Assembly (NCBI RefSeq): GCF_000319575.2
Contig: NC_021291.1
Coordinates: 744,001 to 808,000, forward strand
Direction: 5' to 3'
DNA from: Spiribacter salinus M19-40
GTDB lineage: Bacteria; Pseudomonadota; Gammaproteobacteria; Nitrococcales; Nitrococcaceae
Length of the DNA: 64,000 nucleotides
Below are positions 41,754 through 50,564 of the stretch, piece after piece. The position numbers were made by a program, and so were the translations under genes. Numbering within the stretch: position 1 is the first letter of the stretch; every line of letters begins with the position of its first letter. The notes beneath the pieces were generated by a model, which was given only the letters and a program-made list of their open reading frames with translations, did not search any database and was not told the DNA's origin.

Positions 41754-44700
41754 TTCAGCTCTTCCTCCAGTGCCTCAGCCGCGGCCGCCCGGGGTCGGGC
41801 GAATCGGGCAAGCAGCGTATAGACGACCGGGGTGAGATAGAGGGTAAACAGGGCGGCTAGTCCGAGCCCGCCGAAGACGACCCAGCCAATGGCGCCACGG
41901 CTCTCAGCGCCGGCACCGCCACTCAGGATCAACGGCAGACCGCCGAGCACGGTGGCGATCGTGGTCATCGCCACAGGCCGCAGGCGAACTCGGGCACTGC
42001 CCAGCGCGGCGTCACGCACACTCGCGCCGCGATCCCTCAGCTGATCGGCGAACTCCACCAACAGAATACCGTTCTTCGCCATCAGCCCGATGAGAAGAAT
42101 GAGCCCGATCTGCGAGTAGATGTTGATGGAGTTGCCAGTGAGCGTTAACGCCACCATGGCCGCGGCAAGTCCAAAGGGAACCGTTGCCATCACGACCAGC
42201 GCACTCATGAGGCTCTCGAACTGGGCGGCAAGCACAAGGAGCACCACCACCAGCGCCAGAGCATAGGTCAGTAAGACCTCCTGGCGGGTCTCCTCTAGCG
42301 TTTCCGCTTCGCCCGTGGTCAGTAGGGTGATGCCGGCAGGAAGGACCTCATCGGCCAGGCCACGGAGCTCATCGACCGCGGTTTGCAGTGGATAATCCGC
42401 ATCGATGGACAGATCGATGCTGATCGCACGCCGTTGCGCCTCTCGGTCAAGCTCTGCGGCGACGCCTTCTTCGGTCAGGGTAACCAGACTCGATAGGGGC
42501 ACCATCTCGCCTTCATCCGAGCGCACGCGCAACGCGTCAATATCGCGCGGGGTGAGCATTGTTCCAGTCCGAGCCTGCAGGCGTAATGGGATCGACTGGT
42601 CGGCCACACTGAGGTCCAGCACATTGTAGCCCGCGATCATGGCTTGCACCGTATCGCCAAGATCCTCGACGGCCACGCCGAGATCCCGGGCACGTTGCCG
42701 ATCGATGTTGACGCGCAATTGCGGTTGGGTCGGCGAGTAGCCGACGCGCGCATCACCAAGCGCGGGCAGTTGCTCGTCGATGGCCGCCGTGAACGCCTGG
42801 GCGGCCTCGTTGATGGCGTTGTAGTCACTGCCGAGTAACACCACCTCGAGCCCACCGCCCACGCCGCGCAGCCCGAGGCTGTTCGGACTACCGACAAAAA
42901 GCTGGACGCCCGGCAGATCGGACAGGGCGCGCCTCATCTCCCCCATGATCGCCTGCTGGCTGCGTTCACGGTCTTCCCAATCGGCGAGTGGGGCGACAAT
43001 GAAGATCCGATTCGGATCCCAACGCCCTGCGATGGTGAACAGTCGCGCAATGTCTCCACGCTCGACCAGCGGCGCAAGCCGCGCCTGCATCCGCCAGGCC
43101 TGACGTTCGCTGTATTGCAGCCCGGCGCCGTCGGGTCCGGACGCGGAGACGAAAACAAGGCTGCGATCTTCGCTGGGCAGCAGTTCCTGATCGATGTCGG
43201 TGAATAGCGCGGCGCCGCCGGCGAGAAGGAGCAGGGCAGCCCCGCTCGTGGCGAGGGGCCGGTTGACCAGACGCTCGAGACTGCGCGCATAACCGTCGGC
43301 GAGGGTATGGCCCACACGACGCAGGGCCAGGGTGAACCGGCCGGGCGATGCCTGCGTTTTCAGCAAACGCGCAGCCAGGGCTGGGACCAAAGACAGGGCG
43401 ACAAACGATGAAATCGCCACAGCCACGGCCAGTACCACCCCGAATTCCCGAAATAGCCGTCCAGCCGTGCTGGGTATGAGCGAGATCGGGACAAAGACGG
43501 CGATCAGCACTGCCGTTGTTGCGATAACGGCAAAAAACACCTGGCGGGTGCCGAGCAGGGCAGCGGCGCTCGCCGCCAGCCCCTCGCGACGCCGCCGCTG
43601 AATATTCTCAAGCACCACGATGGCATCATCCACGACCAGCCCAGTGGCGAGGACGAGAGCGAGCAGCGTTATCAGATTGATTGAAAACCCGAGAATCCAG
43701 ATTGCCGCCACCGTGCCGATCAGGGCGAGCGGTATGGTGATAGAGGGGATGAGCGTTGCCCGGGGTGATCCGATAAATAGCCAAATGGCCGCCACCACAA
43801 TGAGCGCAGCAGCCACGAGCGTGAACAGCACCTCACCAATCGCACCGCGGATAAACCGGGCATCATCCGAGGTTTTGATCAGCTCAACACCTTCCAGGCG
43901 TGGATTGAGTGCCTCGAGCGCTTCGTCCACGCCAGCGCTGATCTCCAGGGTATTGGATCCCGCCTGGCGGATAATTCCCATGCCAAGGATGGACTCGCCA
44001 TTCAGCTCAACCTTGCTGCGGGCATCGGCGGGGGCCAGTACGGCGTTGGCCACATCGCCCAACCGCAGCCCCGGGCGAAGCGTTAAGGCCTCAATCTGCC
44101 GCGGCGTGTCGATGGTGGCGTCAGCGCGGACGCGAAGTTCAAGGTCGCTGTTGCGGTAGCTCCCCGCTGGAATATCCAGGTCCGCATTCTCAAGGCGCCG
44201 GATCAGATCGTTGACATCCAGGCCATGGGCGGCGAGCTGGAGAGGATCAGCAGAAACCTGCAGTTCTCGTGCGCGGTCGCCGTAGACCGAGACATCCGCA
44301 ACGCCGGGAATGGAGACCAGGGCGGGTACGATGTCATTGTCGACCTGGCGCGTTAGCTCATCGAGCGTCAGGCCCGGCGCGCGTGCTGCCACCCGGACAA
44401 TGGGGCTTGCATCCCGATCCGCCTTGATGATGTTCACGCGATCCACGTCATCCGGCAGACTCCGCTCGATGCGCCCAACCGCTTCCCGAACATCGGCAGC
44501 TGCCGTATCCAGGTCGCTGCCAGGGTCAAATTCCACGACGATGCGAGTGCTGCTCTCCTCGCTGGAGGCGCTGATGGAGCGCACGCCAGAGACCCGCGCC
44601 ACGGCGCCTTCAAGTCGTCGGGTGACTTCGGCGTCCATGGTTTCCGGCGCGGCGCCAGGGTATTGCGCAGTCACGGTGATGCGCGGTCGATCCACGTTTG

Positions 44701-44827
44701 GCAGTTCCCGGACTTCGATACCGAGTAGTGCCGCCACACCGGCAATCGCGATCAGCAGGTTGAGCACACCCACCAGCACCGGGCGCCGGATCCCAAGCGC
44801 TGGGAGACCTCCGCGGGACTCGCTCAT
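41702..44827 (-). CDS. RND family efflux transporter permease
   Basis: 1041 residues, full length for an HAE-1 type RND pump. N-terminal RRPVLVGVLNLLIAIAGVAAL helix, large periplasmic porter domains (VTAQYPGAAPETMDAEVT), and the central helix with GLVVDDAIVVLENIQRR. Pumps diverse hydrophobic compounds using the proton gradient. It overlaps the adaptor gene by 4 nt. No outer-membrane TolC-type partner is nearby. Confidence 0.93.
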   Translation of the reverse strand: MSESRGGLPALGIRRPVLVGVLNLLIAIAGVAALLGIEVRELPNVDRPRITVTAQYPGAAPETMDAEVTRRLEGAVARVSGVRSISASSEESSTRIVVEFDPGSDLDTAAADVREAVGRIERSLPDDVDRVNIIKADRDASPIVRVAARAPGLTLDELTRQVDNDIVPALVSIPGVADVSVYGDRARELQVSADPLQLAAHGLDVNDLIRRLENADLDIPAGSYRNSDLELRVRADATIDTPRQIEALTLRPGLRLGDVANAVLAPADARSKVELNGESILGMGIIRQAGSNTLEISAGVDEALEALNPRLEGVELIKTSDDARFIRGAIGEVLFTLVAAALIVVAAIWLFIGSPRATLIPSITIPLALIGTVAAIWILGFSINLITLLALVLATGLVVDDAIVVLENIQRRRREGLAASAAALLGTRQVFFAVIATTAVLIAVFVPISLIPSTAGRLFREFGVVLAVAVAISSFVALSLVPALAARLLKTQASPGRFTLALRRVGHTLADGYARSLERLVNRPLATSGAALLLLAGGAALFTDIDQELLPSEDRSLVFVSASGPDGAGLQYSERQAWRMQARLAPLVERGDIARLFTIAGRWDPNRIFIVAPLADWEDRERSQQAIMGEMRRALSDLPGVQLFVGSPNSLGLRGVGGGLEVVLLGSDYNAINEAAQAFTAAIDEQLPALGDARVGYSPTQPQLRVNIDRQRARDLGVAVEDLGDTVQAMIAGYNVLDLSVADQSIPLRLQARTGTMLTPRDIDALRVRSDEGEMVPLSSLVTLTEEGVAAELDREAQRRAISIDLSIDADYPLQTAVDELRGLADEVLPAGITLLTTGEAETLEETRQEVLLTYALALVVVLLVLAAQFESLMSALVVMATVPFGLAAAMVALTLTGNSINIYSQIGLILLIGLMAKNGILLVEFADQLRDRGASVRDAALGSARVRLRPVAMTTIATVLGGLPLILSGGAGAESRGAIGWVVFGGLGLAALFTLYLTPVVYTLLARFARPRAAAAEALEEELNQAVNASTSNITGNANR

Positions 44828-45891
44828 CGGCGATCCGCGGGCTCGCGCTCAGCCTCGAGCGCCGGGTAGTTATCCAGCGAGTTGGCATCGATCAGGTTGA
44901 CCTCGATGCCGGGACGAATGCGCTGAGTCCCCTCGCTCACCACATCCTGGCCCGCCTCAAGCGGGCCATCGACAAGGACATGCTTGCGTTCCCGGGCGAT
45001 CAGCTCCAGGCCGACGCGTTCGGCTTTGCCCCCCTGTATGCGCCAGGCATAGGCGCCATTGTCGCCCCAGAGCAGGGCGGTTTCAGGTAGACGCCAGGCG
45101 CGCGGTCCTTCAAGGCGGGCGGTGACACGAAAGCGCATGCCCGGGCGCAGGGCATCGTCGGCATTGTGCACCCGCGCCTCGACGGGGAAGGTGCCGACGT
45201 CGCTATCGACCTGACTCCCAATTCGCTCAATGCGTGCTGTGCGCTTGGGCCCGTTGCTATGCCAGGTGTTCAGGCTGACCGCATCGCCACGGGCGAATTG
45301 GCCATAAAAACGCTCGGATAGAGAGAAACGCACCGTTAATGTCTCGCGATTGTCGAGTGTGGTCACCTCTGTCTCTTCGGTTATGCGGTCGCCCGGCTCG
45401 ATGTCGGTGAGCCCGGTGTACCCGTCGAAGGGCGCACGAAGTGTCCGCTCATCCAGAGCGATTTGCGCCTGTTCAAGCTCGAGTTCGGCGAGCTCGACGT
45501 CGCGGCGGGCTTCGTCCACCGTGCTCGGAGCGAATGCCCCCGAGCCCTCGGCTCGCTCATAGCGGGCAAGCAGCCGCCGGGTATCGGCTAGCTCGACAGC
45601 CGCCAGGGCGACAGCAACCTGCTCGGCACGGTCATCGAGGCGCAGGAGAACCGAACCGGCGGTGACGGCCCGGTCCGCCTCGATTCGAATGGATTCGACC
45701 GTGCCTGATGTCTCCGGGAAAAGCCTGATGGAGCGCTCGGCTCGGGATGCGCCAACCGCTTGTACCTCAATCGTCTCGCGACTCGCCTCGACCGGTGTAA
45801 CAACGACGTTGGCCGCAGGTTGGGCGAGTGCGCTGGAAGCCGCGCTGAGCGCGAGCAAAGCGATGGCGTGGAAACCGGTGCGATGACTCAT
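44824..45891 (-). CDS. RND efflux periplasmic adaptor (membrane fusion protein)
   Basis: 355 residues from ATG 45891. A signal peptide (AIALLALSAASSALA) precedes an HlyD-like layout: barrel-sandwich lipoyl half (TSGTVESIRIEADRAVTAGSVLLRLDD), a coiled-coil hairpin rich in Glu/Ala/Leu (about 95-130), then beta-barrel segments. It links the pump to an outer-membrane channel. Operon with the permease (ATGA). Confidence 0.9.
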   Translation of the reverse strand: MSHRTGFHAIALLALSAASSALAQPAANVVVTPVEASRETIEVQAVGASRAERSIRLFPETSGTVESIRIEADRAVTAGSVLLRLDDRAEQVAVALAAVELADTRRLLARYERAEGSGAFAPSTVDEARRDVELAELELEQAQIALDERTLRAPFDGYTGLTDIEPGDRITEETEVTTLDNRETLTVRFSLSERFYGQFARGDAVSLNTWHSNGPKRTARIERIGSQVDSDVGTFPVEARVHNADDALRPGMRFRVTARLEGPRAWRLPETALLWGDNGAYAWRIQGGKAERVGLELIARERKHVLVDGPLEAGQDVVSEGTQRIRPGIEVNLIDANSLDNYPALEAEREPADRR

Positions 45892-45931
45892 TTCGCTAGC
45901 ATACCGGCTTGGGCGCGCAGTGCGCAGGCAT

Positions 45932-45966
45932 AAAAAAAGCCGCTGGCTTTTGACCAGCGGCTTTTT
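45932..45966. terminator. Bidirectional intrinsic terminator downstream of phasin gene
   Basis: Stem GCCGCTGG (45939-45946), 7-nt loop, CCAGCGGC (45954-45961), with an A-run before and TTTTT after. It ends the phasin transcript on the minus strand, isolating it from the RND adaptor gene. Confidence 0.9.
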
Positions 45967-45997
45967 GAGCCCATAAGGGCAAGTTATGCGCGAACGC

Positions 45998-46372
45998 TTA
46001 CTTGGCTTTGGTCTGGGCAGCAGCCGTCTCGGATGCCGTTTTGACGTTGGTCTCAACCAGCTTGCGGGCTTCGTTGACGAAGTCCTGGTTCATGGCGACG
46101 ACCTTTTCGGCATCACCCTTGACCCGCTCGCTGAGATCTTTGGCCACCTTCTGCTGCTCTTCGGCATAGGCCTGGAGTGCTTTGGTGTCCTTGATGTCCA
46201 GCGCGGCGCGGGCCTGGCCTAGACCGATCTCGCTGTAGGTCTTGGCAGCCTCGAGCTGCGCTTCCATCAGCTTCTCGGTGTAGTCCATGGCCAGCTTCAC
46301 GTAATCCCGCGTCGGGCCCATGAGCATCTTTTCGGCCTGCTCGCTGTACTTGCTGAAGTTTTCGTTCGTCAT
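45998..46372 (-). CDS. phaP: Phasin family protein
   Basis: 124 residues, mostly alpha-helical and rich in Ala, Glu and Lys. The phasin signature (TRDYVKLAMDYTEKLMEAQLEAAKTYSEIGL) is visible. Phasins coat polyhydroxyalkanoate granules and control their size. GAGG lies in front of ATG 46372. Monocistronic, with its own promoter and terminator. Together with phbB at 14.4 kb it implies PHB storage; no PHA synthase is in the window. Confidence 0.88.
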   Translation of the reverse strand: MTNENFSKYSEQAEKMLMGPTRDYVKLAMDYTEKLMEAQLEAAKTYSEIGLGQARAALDIKDTKALQAYAEEQQKVAKDLSERVKGDAEKVVAMNQDFVNEARKLVETNVKTASETAAAQTKAK

Positions 46373-46421
46373 GGTCTAATCCTCTTGCAGTTGCTCGGGT
46401 GACAAGACCTTTTTGATCTTG

Positions 46422-46458
46422 TTGCAGTGCAATATACCAGAATTTTGGTGCGATGCAA
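46422..46458 (-). promoter_or_regulatory. Phasin gene promoter with overlapping TTGCA palindrome
   Basis: On the minus strand a -35 like TTGCAT (46458-46453) and a -10 like TATATT (46436-46431) are 16 nt apart. The palindrome TTGCA-G-TGCAA (46422-46432) overlaps the -10, and a second TTGTTGCA lies inverted about 25 nt away. PhaR-type repressors bind TGC/GCA-rich sites before phasin genes in other bacteria, so this is a plausible PhaR operator (inference). Confidence 0.5.
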
Positions 46459-46549
46459 CAACCCCATTAACTTTCTGCTACGACGTCGCTCGTTTGGTAC
46501 TCTGCCGCGGTCGTAGTCGACTTATTTCACCCAACAAGGCAATCAGACG

Positions 46550-48508
46550 ATGAAGCACGTAGATGGACTGATTGAAAGCAGCCGCAGTGCCCTCATGGAC
46601 TGGGCGGTGCAGGTCGCTGATGAATTTCAGGCCCTGGGGCCGTTGATGACGCGCCTTGCGACGCCGGAAGTCGGGCTGGCAGCCCTACGCCTCGCAGGCC
46701 TGATCCTCGCCGTGCTTGTGATTCATGAAGCACTGCGGCGTCTCACACGGCGGCGCCTGGATGCGGTCATTGAGCGCACCGCTACGAAACGCTCGGGCGC
46801 CCGACCCGTCCGTGGTCTGCTCACAATGGGCGTGGTCCTGTTGCGCGGGGCGCTCACGCTTGGACTGGCGGCCGCGGTGGGGGTTCTGATCAGTTTCGCG
46901 GTGTTCCCTGACGCTGGGCCAGGGGGTGCGATTGCCACTGCGTTTTTGCGCGCGTTTGTGACGGTTCACCTCATCCGGCTAGCCCTAGAGATCTTTTTGC
47001 AGCCCGAACATGCAACGGCTCGGCCATTGGCCCTTGAAAGCGCCAGGGCGTTGCATTGGCAGCGTCACATCATGGGTGTGGTGCAAGTGGGCGCTTACGG
47101 CATTCTGCTGATCGCACCGGCGATCCAGATGGCCGCGGAGGGCATTGGGCAACTAGTTGCGGGACTTGTCGTTCTGGCCGTCGCCCTGAGTCTGTTGCGG
47201 ATGGTTCGAACGCTGCGGGGTGCTGTGCGCCAGTGGTTAGCAGCGAGCGCCAAGGCCAAACAGGGCGGTGTATTAAGCCCGATTTTAGGGGTGCTCGCAC
47301 CGCTCTGGCACTGGCTGGCTGGGCTGTACGTCCTCATCATCTCGGCCCTGGCCATCGCTGCCCCATCCTCGGTGGTCAACGAAGTGCTGCTGGCCAGCCT
47401 GCTCAGTATCGCTCTTGGGCTCGGGGCAGGATTTCTCGGGCATTGGCTGAGCGTGCTCTCGCGGGCGAGGATTCCCATACCCGCCCGCTTTGGTCATCGC
47501 TTCGCGATGCTCCAGGTCCGGCTTAGAACCTGGTTGCCCCGATTGCTGGCCGTCGGTCACTTGCTACTCGGTTTAGCGGTCATTGGTGGGCTCCTTGAGA
47601 TCTGGGGGCTTGCCGATGTCGGGCAGTGGCTTGCCAGTGATACCGGGCAGGCCCTGGCCGGTGCGCTGACCGGTGTGATTGGCATTTTGCTATTGGCTCT
47701 GGCGGCCTGGCTTTTTTCTGTGAGCTGGATTGAGGATCGGCTCAATCCTGAAACCGGTCACGGCGCCCCGGGTGCGCGGGAGAAGACACTGCTCTCGCTT
47801 TTTCGGAATGCCATTGCCATTGCCATTATTACGTTGGCTGGGATGGTGGCGCTCTCTGAGATTGGGATGAATATCGGCCCATTGATTGCTGGCGCGGGTG
47901 TCCTTGGTCTGGCCATCGGTTTTGGGGCCCAGAAGCTGGTACAGGACATTATTACCGGGGTGTTTATCCAGCTCGAAGACGCGATCCACAAAGAGGATTT
48001 CATCACTGCAGCCGGTATTAGCGGCACGGTTGAGCGTCTCAGCATCCGCTCGCTCGGGCTGCGCGATCTCTCCGGGACATTGCACATTGTGCCGTTCTCC
48101 TCGGTCGATACCGTGTCGAACTACACTCGCGACTTCGGGTATCACCTGGCGGAATACGGGGTGGCCTACCGCGAAAACATCGGGGAAGTTGTCGAGCATT
48201 TGAATGTGGCTTACGAGCGACTATGCGCCGATGAGGATATTTCCGGCGAAGTCACCGGTCCACTGGAGGTGGACGGCGTGACGGCGCTGGCAGACAGCGC
48301 CGTGAATGTTCGCGTGCGCATCCGCACGACGCCGGGGATGCAGTGGGCCGTCGGCCGGGCCTACAACCGGATCGTGAAGGAAGTCTTCGATGAAGTCGGG
48401 ATCGAGATCCCGTTCCCGCACATGACACTGTACTTCGGCGAAGACAAGCAGGGCGTGGCACCGCCGGCTCACATTGCACTGGAGGACAAGACTAACCAGG
48501 AGACATAA
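46550..48508 (+). CDS. Large MscS-family mechanosensitive channel
   Basis: 652 residues. About 9-11 membrane helices precede the MscS core: AGAGVLGLAIGFGAQKLV is the pore helix, followed by the beta domain with FIQLEDAIHKEDFI and VERLSIRSLGLRDLSGTLHIVPFSSV. Longer than E. coli MscS (286 residues) and similar in layout to YbiO. Opens on membrane tension to release solutes after osmotic downshift. Stop overlaps the next start (TAATG). Confidence 0.9.
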   Translation: MKHVDGLIESSRSALMDWAVQVADEFQALGPLMTRLATPEVGLAALRLAGLILAVLVIHEALRRLTRRRLDAVIERTATKRSGARPVRGLLTMGVVLLRGALTLGLAAAVGVLISFAVFPDAGPGGAIATAFLRAFVTVHLIRLALEIFLQPEHATARPLALESARALHWQRHIMGVVQVGAYGILLIAPAIQMAAEGIGQLVAGLVVLAVALSLLRMVRTLRGAVRQWLAASAKAKQGGVLSPILGVLAPLWHWLAGLYVLIISALAIAAPSSVVNEVLLASLLSIALGLGAGFLGHWLSVLSRARIPIPARFGHRFAMLQVRLRTWLPRLLAVGHLLLGLAVIGGLLEIWGLADVGQWLASDTGQALAGALTGVIGILLLALAAWLFSVSWIEDRLNPETGHGAPGAREKTLLSLFRNAIAIAIITLAGMVALSEIGMNIGPLIAGAGVLGLAIGFGAQKLVQDIITGVFIQLEDAIHKEDFITAAGISGTVERLSIRSLGLRDLSGTLHIVPFSSVDTVSNYTRDFGYHLAEYGVAYRENIGEVVEHLNVAYERLCADEDISGEVTGPLEVDGVTALADSAVNVRVRIRTTPGMQWAVGRAYNRIVKEVFDEVGIEIPFPHMTLYFGEDKQGVAPPAHIALEDKTNQET

Positions 48509-50505
48509 TGACGGTGAGCATCCACGAGGATGTGCGCATCCCCATGGCCGACGGGATAACCCTCTCGGCCCGGATCTGGCATCCACCAGACGCTGGCGAA
48601 CATCCCGTGCCAGCAATCCTTGAGTACATTCCCTATCGCAAACGCGATTTCACCCGGGCGCGCGATGAGACCCTGCACCGCTGTTACGCCGAGCACGGTT
48701 ACGCCGGCGTTCGGGTGGACCTGCGGGGTAGTGGAGAGTCTGAAGGCCTGCTCACCGATGAATATATTCAGCAGGAACTGGATGACGGATATGCCGTTGT
48801 CGAGTGGCTTGCCGAGCAGCCCTGGTGCGATGGCAACGTCGGGATGATCGGCATCTCCTGGGGTGGATTTAACGGGCTGCAGATTGCGGCCATGCAGCCG
48901 CCGGCCCTGAAAGCGATCGTGACGGTTTGCTCGACGGACGACCGCTACGCCGATGATGTGCACTACATGGGGGGGTGCTTGCTGGGGGACAACCTCTCCT
49001 GGGCCTCCGTGATGTTTGCCTACAATTCGCTACCGCCAGATCCGGCCCTGCGCGGTGAGGACTGGCGGCAGCTCTGGCATCAGCGGCTCGAGGCCAATGC
49101 GCCTTGGCTGATCAAGTGGCTTGAGCACCCGGCACGGGATGATTACTGGCGCCACGGCTCAATCTGCGAGGACCACGCCGCCGTGCAATGTCCGGTCATG
49201 GCGGTCAGTGGCTGGGCAGATGGTTATACCGATGCGGTGTTTCGGCTACTCGAGCAGCTCTCGGTACCCCGTCAGGGGTTGGTCGGGCCCTGGAGTCATA
49301 AATATCCCCATCAGGGCGTCCCAGGGCCCGCCATCGGGTTTCAGCAAGAGACCCTGCGCTGGTGGGATCGATGGCTGAAAGGCCGCGAGACGGGAATCAT
49401 GCAGGAGCCGATGCTCCGGGCCTGGGTGCAGGAGGCAACCGAGCCTGCCACGCGTTATCACCATCGCCCGGGGCACTGGGTCGGCGAGCGTGCGTGGCCC
49501 TCGCCATATGTACAGCCCCAAATGCTGTACCCCGCCACCGGTGGTCACCTGCGCGATACGCCAATGGCGGCGGGTGACGATCAATTTATTCTGCAATCAC
49601 CGCTCAGTTTGGGGCTGTTCGCCGGCAAGTGGTGCAGTTACTCCGCCGGGCCGGATCTGCCTTACGACCAGCGTGAGGAGGATGGCGGCGCACTGGTGTT
49701 CGAGACCGATCCCCTGGACGCCCCGATGGAGTTATTGGGTGCCCCGGAGCTGACCTTGCGCTGTCGGGTCGATCGTCCGGTGGCGCAGGTGGCAGCGCGG
49801 CTCTCTGATGTGGCCGTCGATGGCAAGGCCACGCGGATCACCTACGGGGTGCTGAACCTGAATCATCGCGAAGGGCATCACGCCCCGGAAGCGCTGACCC
49901 CGGGTGAGGCATTCACCGTCGTGCTCAAGCTCAATGACCTCGGCCACCGGCTTACGCCGGGGCATCGGCTGCGCCTGTCGCTGTCCACGTCCTATTGGCC
50001 GCTGGCGGTCCCGCCACCGGAGCCCGTGTGCATGAAGGTGTTAGCGGCCGGGACCACATTGAGTCTGCCGGTCAGAGCGGTGCGAGACGATGCGCCGGCC
50101 GTGCACTTCCCGGAGCCCGCCTATCCTGATCCGGTGACGCGGACGCCGCAGAAGCTGGCAGAGCACCGGTGGGTGGTCCATCGAGACCTCGAAACCAGCG
50201 CCTCGGCGCTGGAGGTCATCAAGGATGAGGGTCGATACCGTATCGAAGACGTGGATCTGCTTGTGGAAGACGCCACCTACGAGACCTACCGATCGGTGGG
50301 AGAGGACTTCTCGAGCATCGAGGGTGAGGTGATCGCCTGGCGGGCGTTCGAGCGTGATGACTGGGCCGTTTCTACACGCACGCGAACGCGTCTCGAGGCG
50401 GATGACCAGGCGTTCCACGTCCACGCCGAACTGGATGCCTGGGAAGCGGGGCGTCGGGTTTTTTCACGCAATTGGCATGAGCGCATCCCCCGGCGGTTCG
50501 TTTGA
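48508..50505 (+). CDS. CocE/NonD family hydrolase (X-Pro dipeptidyl-peptidase S15-like)
   Basis: 665 residues. Alpha/beta-hydrolase N-terminal domain with nucleophile Ser117 in GISWGGFNG, a cap region, and the C-terminal jelly-roll domain (about 400-560) of the S15/CocE type. Hydrolyses acyl or peptide bonds; substrate unknown. No signal peptide, so cytoplasmic. Coupled to the MscS gene and followed by a peptide ABC transporter, suggesting peptide breakdown after import (inference). Confidence 0.88.
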   Translation: MTVSIHEDVRIPMADGITLSARIWHPPDAGEHPVPAILEYIPYRKRDFTRARDETLHRCYAEHGYAGVRVDLRGSGESEGLLTDEYIQQELDDGYAVVEWLAEQPWCDGNVGMIGISWGGFNGLQIAAMQPPALKAIVTVCSTDDRYADDVHYMGGCLLGDNLSWASVMFAYNSLPPDPALRGEDWRQLWHQRLEANAPWLIKWLEHPARDDYWRHGSICEDHAAVQCPVMAVSGWADGYTDAVFRLLEQLSVPRQGLVGPWSHKYPHQGVPGPAIGFQQETLRWWDRWLKGRETGIMQEPMLRAWVQEATEPATRYHHRPGHWVGERAWPSPYVQPQMLYPATGGHLRDTPMAAGDDQFILQSPLSLGLFAGKWCSYSAGPDLPYDQREEDGGALVFETDPLDAPMELLGAPELTLRCRVDRPVAQVAARLSDVAVDGKATRITYGVLNLNHREGHHAPEALTPGEAFTVVLKLNDLGHRLTPGHRLRLSLSTSYWPLAVPPPEPVCMKVLAAGTTLSLPVRAVRDDAPAVHFPEPAYPDPVTRTPQKLAEHRWVVHRDLETSASALEVIKDEGRYRIEDVDLLVEDATYETYRSVGEDFSSIEGEVIAWRAFERDDWAVSTRTRTRLEADDQAFHVHAELDAWEAGRRVFSRNWHERIPRRFV

Positions 50506-50530
50506 CTCGTCATTGCCGCAAATGGGCTTG

Positions 50531-50536
50531 TATACT
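50531..50536 (+). promoter_or_regulatory. Possible -10 element upstream of the peptide-binding protein gene
   Basis: TATACT lies 29 nt before the start in the only gap of this cluster (59 nt). A clear -35 at standard spacing is not visible, so assignment is tentative. Confidence 0.3.
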
Positions 50537-50564
50537 GAGGCAAATTTTTTAAAGAGTACGTGCA

